64,000 bases of DNA from CBDDKW01 sp965230425 (GTDB lineage: Bacteria > Pseudomonadota > Gammaproteobacteria > UBA1113): positions 1-64,000 of the forward strand of contig CBDDKW010000021.1 of NCBI GenBank assembly GCA_965230425.1, read 5' to 3'. Position numbers and translations under genes: made by a program. The notes below the pieces were generated by a model. It was not told where the DNA came from. It saw only the letters and a program-made list of their open reading frames with translations, and did not search any database. This document shows, piece by piece, positions 54,740-63,497 of this stretch; the stretch's first letter is position 1, and every line of letters starts with the position of its first letter.

Positions 54740-55666
54740 ATGTCAGCAGCATGTGCATTTGTTTTTCCTGGTCAAGGTTCTCAATCAGTGGGAATGCTCA
54801 CTGAGGTTGCCCAAGCATACCCCGAAGTACAATCAGTGTTTGCTGTTGCTAGCGATGTATTGGGATATGATCTATGGGAACTGTGTGAAACAGGTCCTGC
54901 GGAAAAGTTAGCTCAAACTGAATATACCCAACCAGCATTGTTGGTGGCCAGTGTTGCCTTGTGGCAGTTAGTCCAGCATCACAGCGAATTAAGACCTCAG
55001 CTACTAGCGGGGCATAGTTTGGGTGAGTATTCAGCTTTAGTCTGTGCTGAAGCCATTCCTTTTGATGAAGCCATTAGTTTAGTTGCTTTACGTGGACGTT
55101 TGATGCAACAAGCTGTGCCTGAGGGCATGGGGGCTATGGCAGCTATTTTAGGCTTAGATGATGAAGTTGTTGCAGCATGTTGTGAGGCAGCCGCGGCAGG
55201 GCAAATAGTGACAGCAGCGAATTTTAATTCCATTGGGCAAGTTGTGATATCAGGACATGCAGAAGCGGTGGTGAGAGCCATCGACATCGCTAAGGAAAAG
55301 GGCGCTAAAATTGCTAAATTAATTCCTGTGAGTGTGCCTTCACACTGTCAGTTAATGGCAAGTGCTGCAGAAGAATTTGCTCAAGCAGTGGCAAAACTTG
55401 AAATTTCACAACCACTCATTCCAGTATTGCATAATGTGGATTTTTCCAGTCACCAAGATCCAGAAGCTATCAGGCAAGCATTAGTTCAACAGCTATGCCA
55501 ACCTGTACGTTGGGTGAATACAATTCAGTCTATGCAAGCGCAAGGTATACAGCGCATTTATGAGTGTGGGCCAGGAAAAGTATTAACGGGATTAACGAAA
55601 CGCATAGACCGCTCTGTTGAGTCCATTGCGCTTAACTCCCTCAGTGCATTAAATAATATAAGTTAA
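54740..55666 (+). CDS. fabD: Malonyl-CoA-ACP transacylase
   Basis: Loads malonyl groups on ACP. About 308 residues. N-terminal FVFPGQGSQSVGML, active-site Ser in LLAGHSLGEYSAL, and conserved VSVPSHCQLM with the catalytic His. I prefer ATG 54740, which yields the usual short N-terminus; GTG 54731 is in frame. Confidence 0.96.
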   Translation: MSAACAFVFPGQGSQSVGMLTEVAQAYPEVQSVFAVASDVLGYDLWELCETGPAEKLAQTEYTQPALLVASVALWQLVQHHSELRPQLLAGHSLGEYSALVCAEAIPFDEAISLVALRGRLMQQAVPEGMGAMAAILGLDDEVVAACCEAAAAGQIVTAANFNSIGQVVISGHAEAVVRAIDIAKEKGAKIAKLIPVSVPSHCQLMASAAEEFAQAVAKLEISQPLIPVLHNVDFSSHQDPEAIRQALVQQLCQPVRWVNTIQSMQAQGIQRIYECGPGKVLTGLTKRIDRSVESIALNSLSALNNIS

Positions 55667-55693
55667 TTGTAAAAGTATATAAGGAAAATGGTT

Positions 55694-56437
55694 ATGACCG
55701 CATCAGGAAAAATTGCACTCATCTCAGGTGCTAGCCGGGGAATTGGTAAAGCCATTGCTATGGCAATTGGACAGCAAGGTGCTACAGTTATTGGTACTGC
55801 CACGACACAACAGGGTGCTGAGGCTATTACCCAGTATCTGCACGATAATAACATTCAAGGTACTGGTATGGTATTAGATGTCAGTCAACTTGAGTCAATC
55901 GAAATAGTCGTTAATGCTATTAATGAACAGTTTGGAGCGCCACAGATATTGGTTAATAATGCAGCAATCACCCGCGATAACTTAATGATGCGGATGAAAG
56001 AAGAAGAATGGCATGACATCATTGAAACAAATTTAACCAGTATTTTCCGTCTGACCAAAGCGTGCATTCGCGGTATGGTCAAGGCACGCTGGGGGCGTGT
56101 TGTGAGTATTAGCTCAGTAACAGGGTTCGCAGGTAATCCTGGCCAGGTTAATTATGGTGCAGCAAAAGCCGGTATTGTTGGCTTCAGCAAGTGCTTAGCC
56201 CATGAGTTAGGTAGCCGTAATATCACTGTGAATGTGGTAGCACCTGGGTTTATTGAAACCGATATGACAAAAGATTTAGCAGAAGATCATGCTAAGCGTC
56301 TACGTGATATGATCCCAGCTAATCGTTTGGGGCAACCTGAGGAAATTGCCGCTGCTGTTGCTTTTTTAACCTCAGAGAGCGCTTCCTACATAACAGGTGA
56401 GACAATACATGTAAATGGCGGCATGTATATGGATTAA
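55694..56437 (+). CDS. fabG: 3-oxoacyl-ACP reductase
   Basis: NADPH-dependent SDR that reduces 3-oxoacyl-ACP. About 247 residues with SGASRGIGKAIA, LVNNAAITRD, a catalytic Ser in VSISSVTG and YGAAKAG, and the family end ETIHVNGGMYMD. ATG 55694 has AAGGA at good spacing; ATG 55688 is too close to it. Within the fabHDG-acpP operon. Confidence 0.97.
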   Translation: MTASGKIALISGASRGIGKAIAMAIGQQGATVIGTATTQQGAEAITQYLHDNNIQGTGMVLDVSQLESIEIVVNAINEQFGAPQILVNNAAITRDNLMMRMKEEEWHDIIETNLTSIFRLTKACIRGMVKARWGRVVSISSVTGFAGNPGQVNYGAAKAGIVGFSKCLAHELGSRNITVNVVAPGFIETDMTKDLAEDHAKRLRDMIPANRLGQPEEIAAAVAFLTSESASYITGETIHVNGGMYMD

Positions 56438-56551
56438 ACATTTTCCATTGAGAATTTTTTTTTAAATTTCACTTGCAACTTGTGTGCAATTTTATAAACT
56501 AGCTACGCAGTAATGATTGCTGGCTAAACAACAAGAGGGGTTATTTGACCA

Positions 56552-56794
56552 ATGAGTAGTATTGAAGAACGCGTGAAGAAAATTGTTTCTGAGCAGTTAG
56601 GGATTGATGAGAGTGAAGTAAAGGATGAAGCGTCCTTCGTGGATGATCTCGGTGCTGATTCTCTGGATACTGTTGAATTAGTGATGGCATTAGAAGAAGA
56701 ATTTGAACAAGAAATTCCAGATACTGATGCTGAGAAAATCGGTACTGTTCAGGATGCAGTCAATTACGTGAAAGAAAGAGCAGAAAAAGCATAA
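56552..56794 (+). CDS. acpP: Acyl carrier protein
   Basis: 80 residues, very acidic. The phosphopantetheine-bearing Ser is in GADSLDTVELVMALEEEF. GAGGGG lies upstream. The 114-base gap from fabG has a possible promoter (TTGCAA 56473-56478 and TAAACT 56495-56500), consistent with separate high expression. Element R3 lies in its 3' region. Confidence 0.98.
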   Translation: MSSIEERVKKIVSEQLGIDESEVKDEASFVDDLGADSLDTVELVMALEEEFEQEIPDTDAEKIGTVQDAVNYVKERAEKA

Positions 56795-56856
56795 TTAATT
56801 TGCATAAAAGTACAGTAAGTCACTTAGCATTGTGCTAGGTGACTTTATTGATAAGC

Positions 56857-57000
56857 GAAGACCCCGGCATTTACCGGGATTACCTTGCGTGATGGGAGAT
56901 TCTCAGGGGGAGAATCGCGATTTCCCCCCTTTGGTCGCCGTCGCGCGAACTTGGTTCGCGCAGGCATTCCAAACAGGAAACACCACGGGTTTACCCGTGG
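56857..57000 (+). repeat. Dispersed hairpin element R3 downstream of acpP (also a likely terminator)
   Basis: Successive hairpins: CCCGG-CATTTA-CCGGG (56863-56878), GATTCTC...GAGAATC-like (56898-56915), GCGCGAA-CTTGG-TTCGCGC (56943-56961), then unpaired AACAGGAAACA, then CCACGGGT-TT-ACCCGTGG (56983-57000) followed by a T-rich run. The last stem can terminate acpP. The order of parts matches R1 (minus strand) and the end of R2. Confidence 0.7.
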
Positions 57001-57111
57001 TTGTTTATTTATGTAATTGGAATTTCTTGAGCTAACTAAGCAAGTTAAGTATTTGTTTCGTGTGAACGAGGCATTTTGTTATAGTCAATTTTACATTAGA
57101 GGGTAGCGGGT

Positions 57112-58356
57112 TTGTCTAAGCGCAGAGTAGTGGTCACTGGCCTAGGGATGTTAAGTCCACTAGGATTGGATGTTGCTAGTTCGTGGCAGGGTATTATTGC
57201 AGGTAAGAGTGGCGTGTCAAAAGTTGAGCGCTTTGATGTTAGCAAATATAGCTCACAAATTTCTGCCATGGTTAAAGGCTTTGATGAGCTTGTGACGGAA
57301 TATTTCGATAAAAAAGAAATACGTCGTTTTGATGAATTTGTTCAATTTTCAGTAGCTGCCACAGATCAAGCTTTGCGAGATGCACGTTTTGAGATTACAG
57401 ATGAAAATGCTGACCGTGTTGGTATGACTATAGGTTCAGGTATTGGTGGATTACCCTCTATCGAACGCAACTTTGTCGCCTTAGATTCGGGCGGCCCACG
57501 TAAAATGTCACCATTCTTTATTCCAGGTGCTATCGTGAACATGGCTCCAGGCTATACCGCGATTAAGTTTGGTGCGCGAGGCCCTAATTATTCCTTAGTG
57601 TCTGCCTGTGCTACAGGTAATCATAATATTGGTGAGGCTTTTAGAGTGATTGCCTATGGTGATGCTGATGTGATGGTAACTGGTGGTGCGGAGATGGCTA
57701 CCTGTCCCCTAGGTTTAGGTGGATTCGGTGCGATGCGTGCCTTATCTACGCGTAACGATGAGCCTGAAAAGGCAAGTCGACCATGGGATAAAGATCGTGA
57801 TGGATTTGTCCTAGGTGAAGGTGCGGGTATTTTGGTTCTTGAAGAGTATGAGCATGCTAAGAAGCGAGGTGCTCCGATTTATGCTGAAATCGTCGGCTAT
57901 GGTGTTAGTTGTGATGCTTACCATATCTCTGCGGGTGATCCTGATGCGAAAGGAAGTGTTAGAGCCATGCAGAATGCTTTAAACGATGCTGGTATGAACT
58001 CTACTGATATCGATTATATTAATGCCCACGGTACTTCAACGCCTTTAGGGGATGAAGTAGAAGCATTAGCAATTAAAAAAGCCTTCGGTGATCACGCTTA
58101 TAAAATACCTGTGAGTTCTACAAAATCTATGACAGGGCACTTATTAGGTGCTGCTGGTGGTGTTGAAGCCATATTCTCAATTTTAGCCATGCGTGATCAA
58201 GTGGCTCCACCAACAATTAACTTAGATAATCCTGGCGATGGTTGTGATTTAAACTTTGTGCCGCATGAAGCACAAGCACATAAGCTTGATGTAGTCATGT
58301 CTAACTCCTTTGGGTTTGGTGGCACCAATGCGACAGTGATATTTCGTAAAGTGTAG
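57112..58356 (+). CDS. fabF: 3-oxoacyl-ACP synthase II
   Basis: Chain-elongating condensing enzyme. 414 residues. The catalytic Cys is in VSACATGNHNIGEA, with His residues in NAHGTSTPLGD and TKSMTGHLLGAAGG. The start is TTG 57112 with GAGGG eight bases upstream, giving MSKRRVVVTGLG as in homologues. In E. coli pabC comes next; here mltG follows after 6 bases. Confidence 0.97.
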   Translation: MSKRRVVVTGLGMLSPLGLDVASSWQGIIAGKSGVSKVERFDVSKYSSQISAMVKGFDELVTEYFDKKEIRRFDEFVQFSVAATDQALRDARFEITDENADRVGMTIGSGIGGLPSIERNFVALDSGGPRKMSPFFIPGAIVNMAPGYTAIKFGARGPNYSLVSACATGNHNIGEAFRVIAYGDADVMVTGGAEMATCPLGLGGFGAMRALSTRNDEPEKASRPWDKDRDGFVLGEGAGILVLEEYEHAKKRGAPIYAEIVGYGVSCDAYHISAGDPDAKGSVRAMQNALNDAGMNSTDIDYINAHGTSTPLGDEVEALAIKKAFGDHAYKIPVSSTKSMTGHLLGAAGGVEAIFSILAMRDQVAPPTINLDNPGDGCDLNFVPHEAQAHKLDVVMSNSFGFGGTNATVIFRKV

Positions 58357-58362
58357 AAATGG

Positions 58363-59400
58363 ATGATCAAAAAACGCATAATTTGGCTAATCGGTTTTAT
58401 TGCCATCGTCAGCCTGGTATTCACTGCGTATTTTTCATATGACTTGCTGAGCTTCAGTCGGCGTCCAGCACTCACCAACCAAACACCCATTATTTATCAT
58501 CTACAATCAGGTCGGTCTGTTACAACCTTTGCTTATGATATGCATAAGCAGGGATACTTAAAACATCCAGCCTTATTTATCTGGCTAGCTCGCGTACAAG
58601 GTAAAACTCGCAAATTACAGGCAGGTGAATATGAGTTTCCCGTCGGGATTACTGCGGAACAATTGCTACATAAGATCTGCTCTGGCCATGTAGTAAAGCA
58701 CATGCAAACTTTTGTTGAAGGCTGGACCTTTGCGCAAATGCGCCAAGCTATGGCAAAAAACCCTTATTTAACACACGATACTACAGAATTAACTGAACAA
58801 CAGATCATGGCAAAATTAGGGAAACCAAATATGCCAGCAGAAGGGTTGTTTTTACCTGAAACTTATCAATTCAAGCTCAACGATAGCGATTTTCAAATTT
58901 TACAAAAAGCACAACAGAATATGCAGCAATATCTACAACATGCTTGGCAGCAGCGTGCGGATAATTTGCCCTATACAACACCCTATCAAGCATTGATTGC
59001 GGCTTCTTTAATTGAAAAAGAATCGGCATTAAATAGTGAGCGACCATTGATCGCGGGGGTGTTGGTTTCACGATTGCGTGCGAAAATGCCTTTGCAATTT
59101 GATCCGACGATTATCTATGGCTTAGGTCAGAGTTATAAGGGCAAATTGACCTCGAAGAATTTGAAAGTTGATTCACCATACAATACTTATAAGCATCGTG
59201 GTTTACCACCAACCCCTATAGCGATGCCAAGTACGCAGTCCATTGATGCTGCATTACACCCGATGGTTCGAGGCTATCTTTATTTTGTTGCCAAAGGTGA
59301 TGGTAGCCATGATTTTTCAAAAACACTGGTAGATCATAATAAAGCAGTGCAGAGATATAAAGCGTTTCAAGCCAAACAGCAACAGGCTAATATGAGGTAA
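58363..59400 (+). CDS. mltG: Endolytic murein transglycosylase MltG
   Basis: Inner-membrane lytic transglycosylase that ends glycan chains. 345 residues. One N-terminal membrane helix (about 5-25), a LysM-like part, then the YceG domain with catalytic Glu218 in SLIEKESAL, matching E. coli Glu218, and conserved PLQFDPTIIYGLG and SPYNTYKHRGLPPTPI. Confidence 0.96.
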   Translation: MIKKRIIWLIGFIAIVSLVFTAYFSYDLLSFSRRPALTNQTPIIYHLQSGRSVTTFAYDMHKQGYLKHPALFIWLARVQGKTRKLQAGEYEFPVGITAEQLLHKICSGHVVKHMQTFVEGWTFAQMRQAMAKNPYLTHDTTELTEQQIMAKLGKPNMPAEGLFLPETYQFKLNDSDFQILQKAQQNMQQYLQHAWQQRADNLPYTTPYQALIAASLIEKESALNSERPLIAGVLVSRLRAKMPLQFDPTIIYGLGQSYKGKLTSKNLKVDSPYNTYKHRGLPPTPIAMPSTQSIDAALHPMVRGYLYFVAKGDGSHDFSKTLVDHNKAVQRYKAFQAKQQQANMR

Positions 59401-59402
59401 GT

Positions 59403-60056
59403 ATGCAAGCTAATTCTGGAGTGTTTATTACAATCGAAGGTATTGAAGGCGTTGGCAAATCAACGGCGGTTACCTATATTCAGCAACGATTGAATACTTC
59501 AAACATTCCGCTTATTCTTACCCGAGAACCAGGGGGCACACCTATTGCTGAAGCTGTGCGCAAAGTGGTTTTACAAATGCCTCATACTGAACTCATGTGT
59601 CCAGAAACAGAATTACTATTAATCTTTGCAGGTAGGGCGCAGCATATAAAGCAAGTTATCGAGCCTGCCTTAGATCGTGGTGATTGGGTCATTTGCGATC
59701 GATTTACTGATGCGAGCTATGCCTATCAAGGCGGTGGGCGTGGTCTTGATTTTGCACGTATTGCTGTGATTGAAGAATGGGTGCAACAGGGTTTACAGCC
59801 TAATGTGACTTTATTATTAGATGCGCCTGCAGATATCAGCATGCAGCGTATCAAAGCACGTGGTGAGTTGGACCGAATAGAAGCTGAAAAAATTGAGTTT
59901 TTTAATAGGGCGCGTGCAGCATACTTACAGCGAGCTCAGCAATTCCCTGAACGTTATAAAGTGATCGATACGAATTGTTCCTTAGAAGAAGTACAAGTAC
60001 GCTTAGATGAAGTTATTACAGATTTATTGAAGCGTTATGGTGAAGCCAGTGGATGA
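59403..60056 (+). CDS. tmk: Thymidylate kinase
   Basis: Phosphorylates dTMP. 217 residues. P-loop IEGIEGVGKSTAV, then TREPGGTP and CDRFTDASYAYQGGGRG (the DR-Y signature). Starts 2 bases after mltG and overlaps holB by 20 bases. Confidence 0.97.
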   Translation: MQANSGVFITIEGIEGVGKSTAVTYIQQRLNTSNIPLILTREPGGTPIAEAVRKVVLQMPHTELMCPETELLLIFAGRAQHIKQVIEPALDRGDWVICDRFTDASYAYQGGGRGLDFARIAVIEEWVQQGLQPNVTLLLDAPADISMQRIKARGELDRIEAEKIEFFNRARAAYLQRAQQFPERYKVIDTNCSLEEVQVRLDEVITDLLKRYGEASG

Positions 60057-61038
60057 GTCGCTACTGAGTAAGATAATCACAAAACCACTGCCTTGGCATG
60101 AGGCCCCGTGGACGATGATCCAGCACTATGAACAGCAAGGTGGCTTACCCAATAGTATCCTTTTAAGTGGGCCGCAAGGGTTAGGTAAACATATCTTTGC
60201 CCAACAACTAGCAGCTTACTTACTATGTGATACTCCGCTACCTGATAATATGGCTTGCCAACAATGTCGGCACTGTCAGTTATTCAATGCTGGTACGCAC
60301 CCAGATGCTATTATCTTAAGCCCAGAAAAAGAGGGTGGTGTCATCAAAGTTGATGATGTACGTCAACAAATTGCTACAGCCTATGAAACGCCTCAAGTGG
60401 CAGACAAAAAAATCATCGTACTTAATCCCGCTGATGCAATGAATCGCGCCTCCGCTAATGCCTTATTAAAAATATTGGAAGAGCCTTCTGACTACGTATT
60501 TTTTATTTTAGTCACGCATCAGCCACATAAATTACTACCGACTATTCGCAGTCGTTGTCAGAACATTATTTTTCCCCTAGCTCATGCTGAATTGGGTCAA
60601 CGTTGGTTGCAAGAGAATGTCGTCATGGATGAGCAACATAGTTTAGCGGTTGATACTCAACGTCCATTCTATGCTTATAGTATGCTGGAGCGCGATATAT
60701 TACCCCTGCGCGAACAACTTGCGAGTACGTTTGTCGCCATATTAAGCCATGATGAAGATCCTATTCCAATGGCTGAATTATGTAGCAAACACAATGGGGT
60801 TGAGTTGCTGCACTGGTTTTATACGTGGTTAACTGATTGTTTAATTTTGCAAAATATTGATTCAACAGAGCGAGTTAGAAATTACGATATCCTGGCACAT
60901 TTACAAAATATTGCCAAAAAACTGTCATCTGTAGAGATCTTTGCCTATATTGATAGAATTACTCATGCAAAAAAGTTGATAAATCAGGGAGCGAATGTGA
61001 ATCAGCAATTAGTGTTTGAAGGCATATTTGCAAGCTAA
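60037..61038 (+). CDS. holB: DNA polymerase III subunit delta'
   Basis: Clamp-loader stator subunit. 333 residues. Modified P-loop GPQGLGKHIFAQQ, zinc knuckle cysteines (CDTPLPDNMACQQCRHC) and the SRC motif in TIRSRCQNI. The tmk-holB overlap is standard. Confidence 0.93.
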   Translation: MVKPVDESLLSKIITKPLPWHEAPWTMIQHYEQQGGLPNSILLSGPQGLGKHIFAQQLAAYLLCDTPLPDNMACQQCRHCQLFNAGTHPDAIILSPEKEGGVIKVDDVRQQIATAYETPQVADKKIIVLNPADAMNRASANALLKILEEPSDYVFFILVTHQPHKLLPTIRSRCQNIIFPLAHAELGQRWLQENVVMDEQHSLAVDTQRPFYAYSMLERDILPLREQLASTFVAILSHDEDPIPMAELCSKHNGVELLHWFYTWLTDCLILQNIDSTERVRNYDILAHLQNIAKKLSSVEIFAYIDRITHAKKLINQGANVNQQLVFEGIFAS

Positions 61039-61060
61039 AAGCTAACTAGGAGATGGCTCT

Positions 61061-61462
61061 ATGGTGGATAAAGAGAAAAAAGAGAATGATGAGGATAAGG
61101 AAACAAAGACAGATGAACTATCTGAAAATGACAGTAGTGTCTTCTTTGTGAATATCAAAGATAAAGCTGAATTGTATATCGCCTATATGCCCTATATTGT
61201 GAATGGTGGGCTTTTTATTCGTACGGATAAGGCTTATAACCTTGGTGATGAAGTATTTATTTTATTAAAGCTAATAGATGAGCCAGATAAATACACTATT
61301 GCTGGGAGAGTTATTTGGATCACACCCAAATGTGCTCAAGGGGCACGTGCTTCGGGTATTGGTGTGCAGTTCTTAGGTGAAGAAACACAAGAAATCCGCA
61401 ATAAAATTGAAACATATTTAGCGGGTGCTTTAGATTCAAATCGCTTAACGGATACATTATAG
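61061..61462 (+). CDS. PilZ domain protein
   Basis: 133 residues. A charged disordered N-terminus (1-25) is followed by a PilZ barrel with the typical NGGLFIRTD, then AGRVIWITPK and GIGVQFLGE. The canonical c-di-GMP motif RxxxR before the barrel is not visible, as in P. aeruginosa PilZ, which acts in type IV pilus biogenesis. The holB-pilZ-tatD order matches pseudomonads. It fits with the (broken) pilY1 in the same window. Confidence 0.9.
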   Translation: MVDKEKKENDEDKETKTDELSENDSSVFFVNIKDKAELYIAYMPYIVNGGLFIRTDKAYNLGDEVFILLKLIDEPDKYTIAGRVIWITPKCAQGARASGIGVQFLGEETQEIRNKIETYLAGALDSNRLTDTL

Positions 61463-62254
61463 ATGCTTGTCGATTCACACTGTCATTTAGATCAATTAGA
61501 TTTAAGCCAATACGATAATAATTTAGCTAAGGCCTTAACTGCGGCACAGGAAAATGGGGTGGGACATATACTGTGTGTCTGCATCGATATGAACAATGTA
61601 GAGGCGGTACTTGCCTGTGCAAAGCAATATACATGGGTAAGTGCCTCAGTAGGTGTACATCCCAATACCCAAGATAGCCATGATCCAAGCCTTGCGGAAT
61701 TAATTCAAATGGCTGAAGCTCCTCATGTTGTTGCTATTGGTGAAACTGGATTAGATTATTTTAGAAGTGAGGGTGATCTTACCTGGCAGCATGAGCGTTT
61801 TCGTCGTCATATTCAAGCCGCTATAACCGTCAATAAACCATTGATTATTCATACTCGCGAGGCACGTGAAGATACTATCCGTATTATGCAAGAAGAATCT
61901 GCTGGTCAAGTGGGTGGGGTTATGCATTGTTTCACCGAAACCCTGGAAATGGCAGAACAGGCAATGGCATTAGGGTTTTATATCTCTTTTTCAGGGATTG
62001 TTACCTTCAAAAATGCGCAGGAATTACAAGCTCTGGCAAAGACAGTGCCCCTTGATAGAATGCTTGTGGAAACAGATGCACCTTATTTAGCGCCAGTGCC
62101 TTATCGTGGTAAAACTAATCAGCCAGCTTATGTTCGTCATGTGGCAGAGTTTATTGCTGAATTGCGCGGGATCAGTTACGAAGAGTTAGCCGCAGCAACA
62201 ACGGATAATTTTTTTAAGTTGTTTACTGCGGCAAGTCGCTTAACTATGGCCTAA
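61463..62254 (+). CDS. tatD: TatD-family metal-dependent hydrolase
   Basis: 263-residue TIM-barrel DNase/hydrolase of the TatD/YcfH family. Metal ligands: SHCHLDQL at the N-terminus, GETGLDYF (Glu), IHTREA, MHCFTE and ETDAPYLAP (Asp). It starts directly after pilZ and overlaps the convergent ppiB by 4 bases at the stop codons. Confidence 0.94.
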   Translation: MLVDSHCHLDQLDLSQYDNNLAKALTAAQENGVGHILCVCIDMNNVEAVLACAKQYTWVSASVGVHPNTQDSHDPSLAELIQMAEAPHVVAIGETGLDYFRSEGDLTWQHERFRRHIQAAITVNKPLIIHTREAREDTIRIMQEESAGQVGGVMHCFTETLEMAEQAMALGFYISFSGIVTFKNAQELQALAKTVPLDRMLVETDAPYLAPVPYRGKTNQPAYVRHVAEFIAELRGISYEELAAATTDNFFKLFTAASRLTMA

Positions 62255-62769
62255 CTCACTTTATCTACGTCGGCAGGTTCTTTAATCGTGACTGTTTGAA
62301 TCACAACATCATCCACAGGAACATCTTGATGTCCCATACGAGAAGTTGTGCTGACTTGCTTAATTTTGTCAACTACGTCCATGCCTTCAATAACTTGGCC
62401 GAATACACAATAACCCCAGCCATCGGCTGTTTTTGTGGTATGATTTAGGAATGAGTTATTGGCAACATTAATAAAGAATTGTGCTGTTGCAGAATCAGGA
62501 TCAGAGGTTCTTGCCATGGCGATTGTGCCGCGCTCATTAGCCATGCCTTTATCTGCTTCATTTGGGATAGCCTCTAAGGTTTCTTTTTGTTCCATTCCTT
62601 CTTCAAAGCCACCACCTTGGATCATAAAGCCATTAATGACTCGGTGGAAAATGGTGCCATCATAAAATCCTGATTTTACATAATTGAGGAAATTCTCAGC
62701 GGTAACAGGAGTATGTTCTGTATCAAGTTTGATCTGGATGGTGCCGTAGTTAGTTTGCATTATAATCAT
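62251..62769 (-). CDS. ppiB: Cyclophilin-type peptidyl-prolyl isomerase
   Basis: 172 residues, cytoplasmic (no signal peptide). Cyclophilin core: FYDGTIFHRVINGFMIQGGG, then MARTSDPDSATAQFFIN and YCVFGQVIEGMDVVDKI. ATG 62769 aligns with E. coli PpiB; ATG 62760 is an alternative. Its stop overlaps the tatD stop. Confidence 0.95.
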   Translation of the reverse strand: MIIMQTNYGTIQIKLDTEHTPVTAENFLNYVKSGFYDGTIFHRVINGFMIQGGGFEEGMEQKETLEAIPNEADKGMANERGTIAMARTSDPDSATAQFFINVANNSFLNHTTKTADGWGYCVFGQVIEGMDVVDKIKQVSTTSRMGHQDVPVDDVVIQTVTIKEPADVDKVS

Positions 62770-62913
62770 TAGTTTTTATGCCTATATTTGTTAACAAAAA
62801 AGCCTGCAGGCGGTTATTGTAGAGATTTTAGTGAATACTTCAAGGGGTTGAAAACAACGATCGGTCAAATAATGTACTATACTTGTAAGTACATGCGAAT
62901 GTAGGGTGTGTAG

Positions 62914-63363
62914 ATGCCTAGATGTAGAAATTTAATTAAGATTACGTTAATGATAGCCAGCCTATTCTGGGTTGGACAGGCTGCTGCTTTCTGCATTTGG
63001 AATAATACCGATAAACTGGCGGTTTCTGAAAATCAAGAAACACAGGTAGATGGTGTGCCAATCACCTTTTATGTGGGGCTTAATGCTGCAAACCCCTGTC
63101 ATACTCATAAGCCCTACGATCCAGGCAAAAAGGGCTGTTTTACACCCAATGAATGGGATAAGAATATATGCGGTGATGTAGATCATGCCGCCGTTGTCGT
63201 ACAAATAGCAGGCAGTAATAGCTATGCGAACGATAAGTGCGGTCCCTTATACTTGCAAGACCATGCGCGTATTCAGATCCGTGTAAATAATGAAGGTATC
63301 ACCTGCGAAGTACTCAATGATATTCCTGCCTCGCCACAGCATTCGGATAGTGCTCAAGAGTAA
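62914..63363 (+). CDS. Small secreted cysteine-rich protein, unknown
   Basis: 149 residues. The signal peptide ends about residue 27 (FWVGQAAAF). The mature part has seven cysteines: CIWNN, NPCHTH, KGCF, NICGD, KCGPL, TCEVL and none in the tail, with likely disulfides. I do not recognise the family; the N-terminal AFCIWNNT pattern resembles periplasmic Cys-rich proteins of Legionella/Coxiella relatives. It stands alone. Confidence 0.7.
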   Translation: MPRCRNLIKITLMIASLFWVGQAAAFCIWNNTDKLAVSENQETQVDGVPITFYVGLNAANPCHTHKPYDPGKKGCFTPNEWDKNICGDVDHAAVVVQIAGSNSYANDKCGPLYLQDHARIQIRVNNEGITCEVLNDIPASPQHSDSAQE

Positions 63364-63497
63364 ACAGACTTGAGCTTTTGCCGCTAACCCAAGAGGGAAA
63401 ATCACACTTCTCAGCCTAAGAGCTTGCACTGTCCACTAGTTTCGCCGCATATGATTTATGGTATGATAGGGCAACTTACTGGTAATCATTATCAAAT

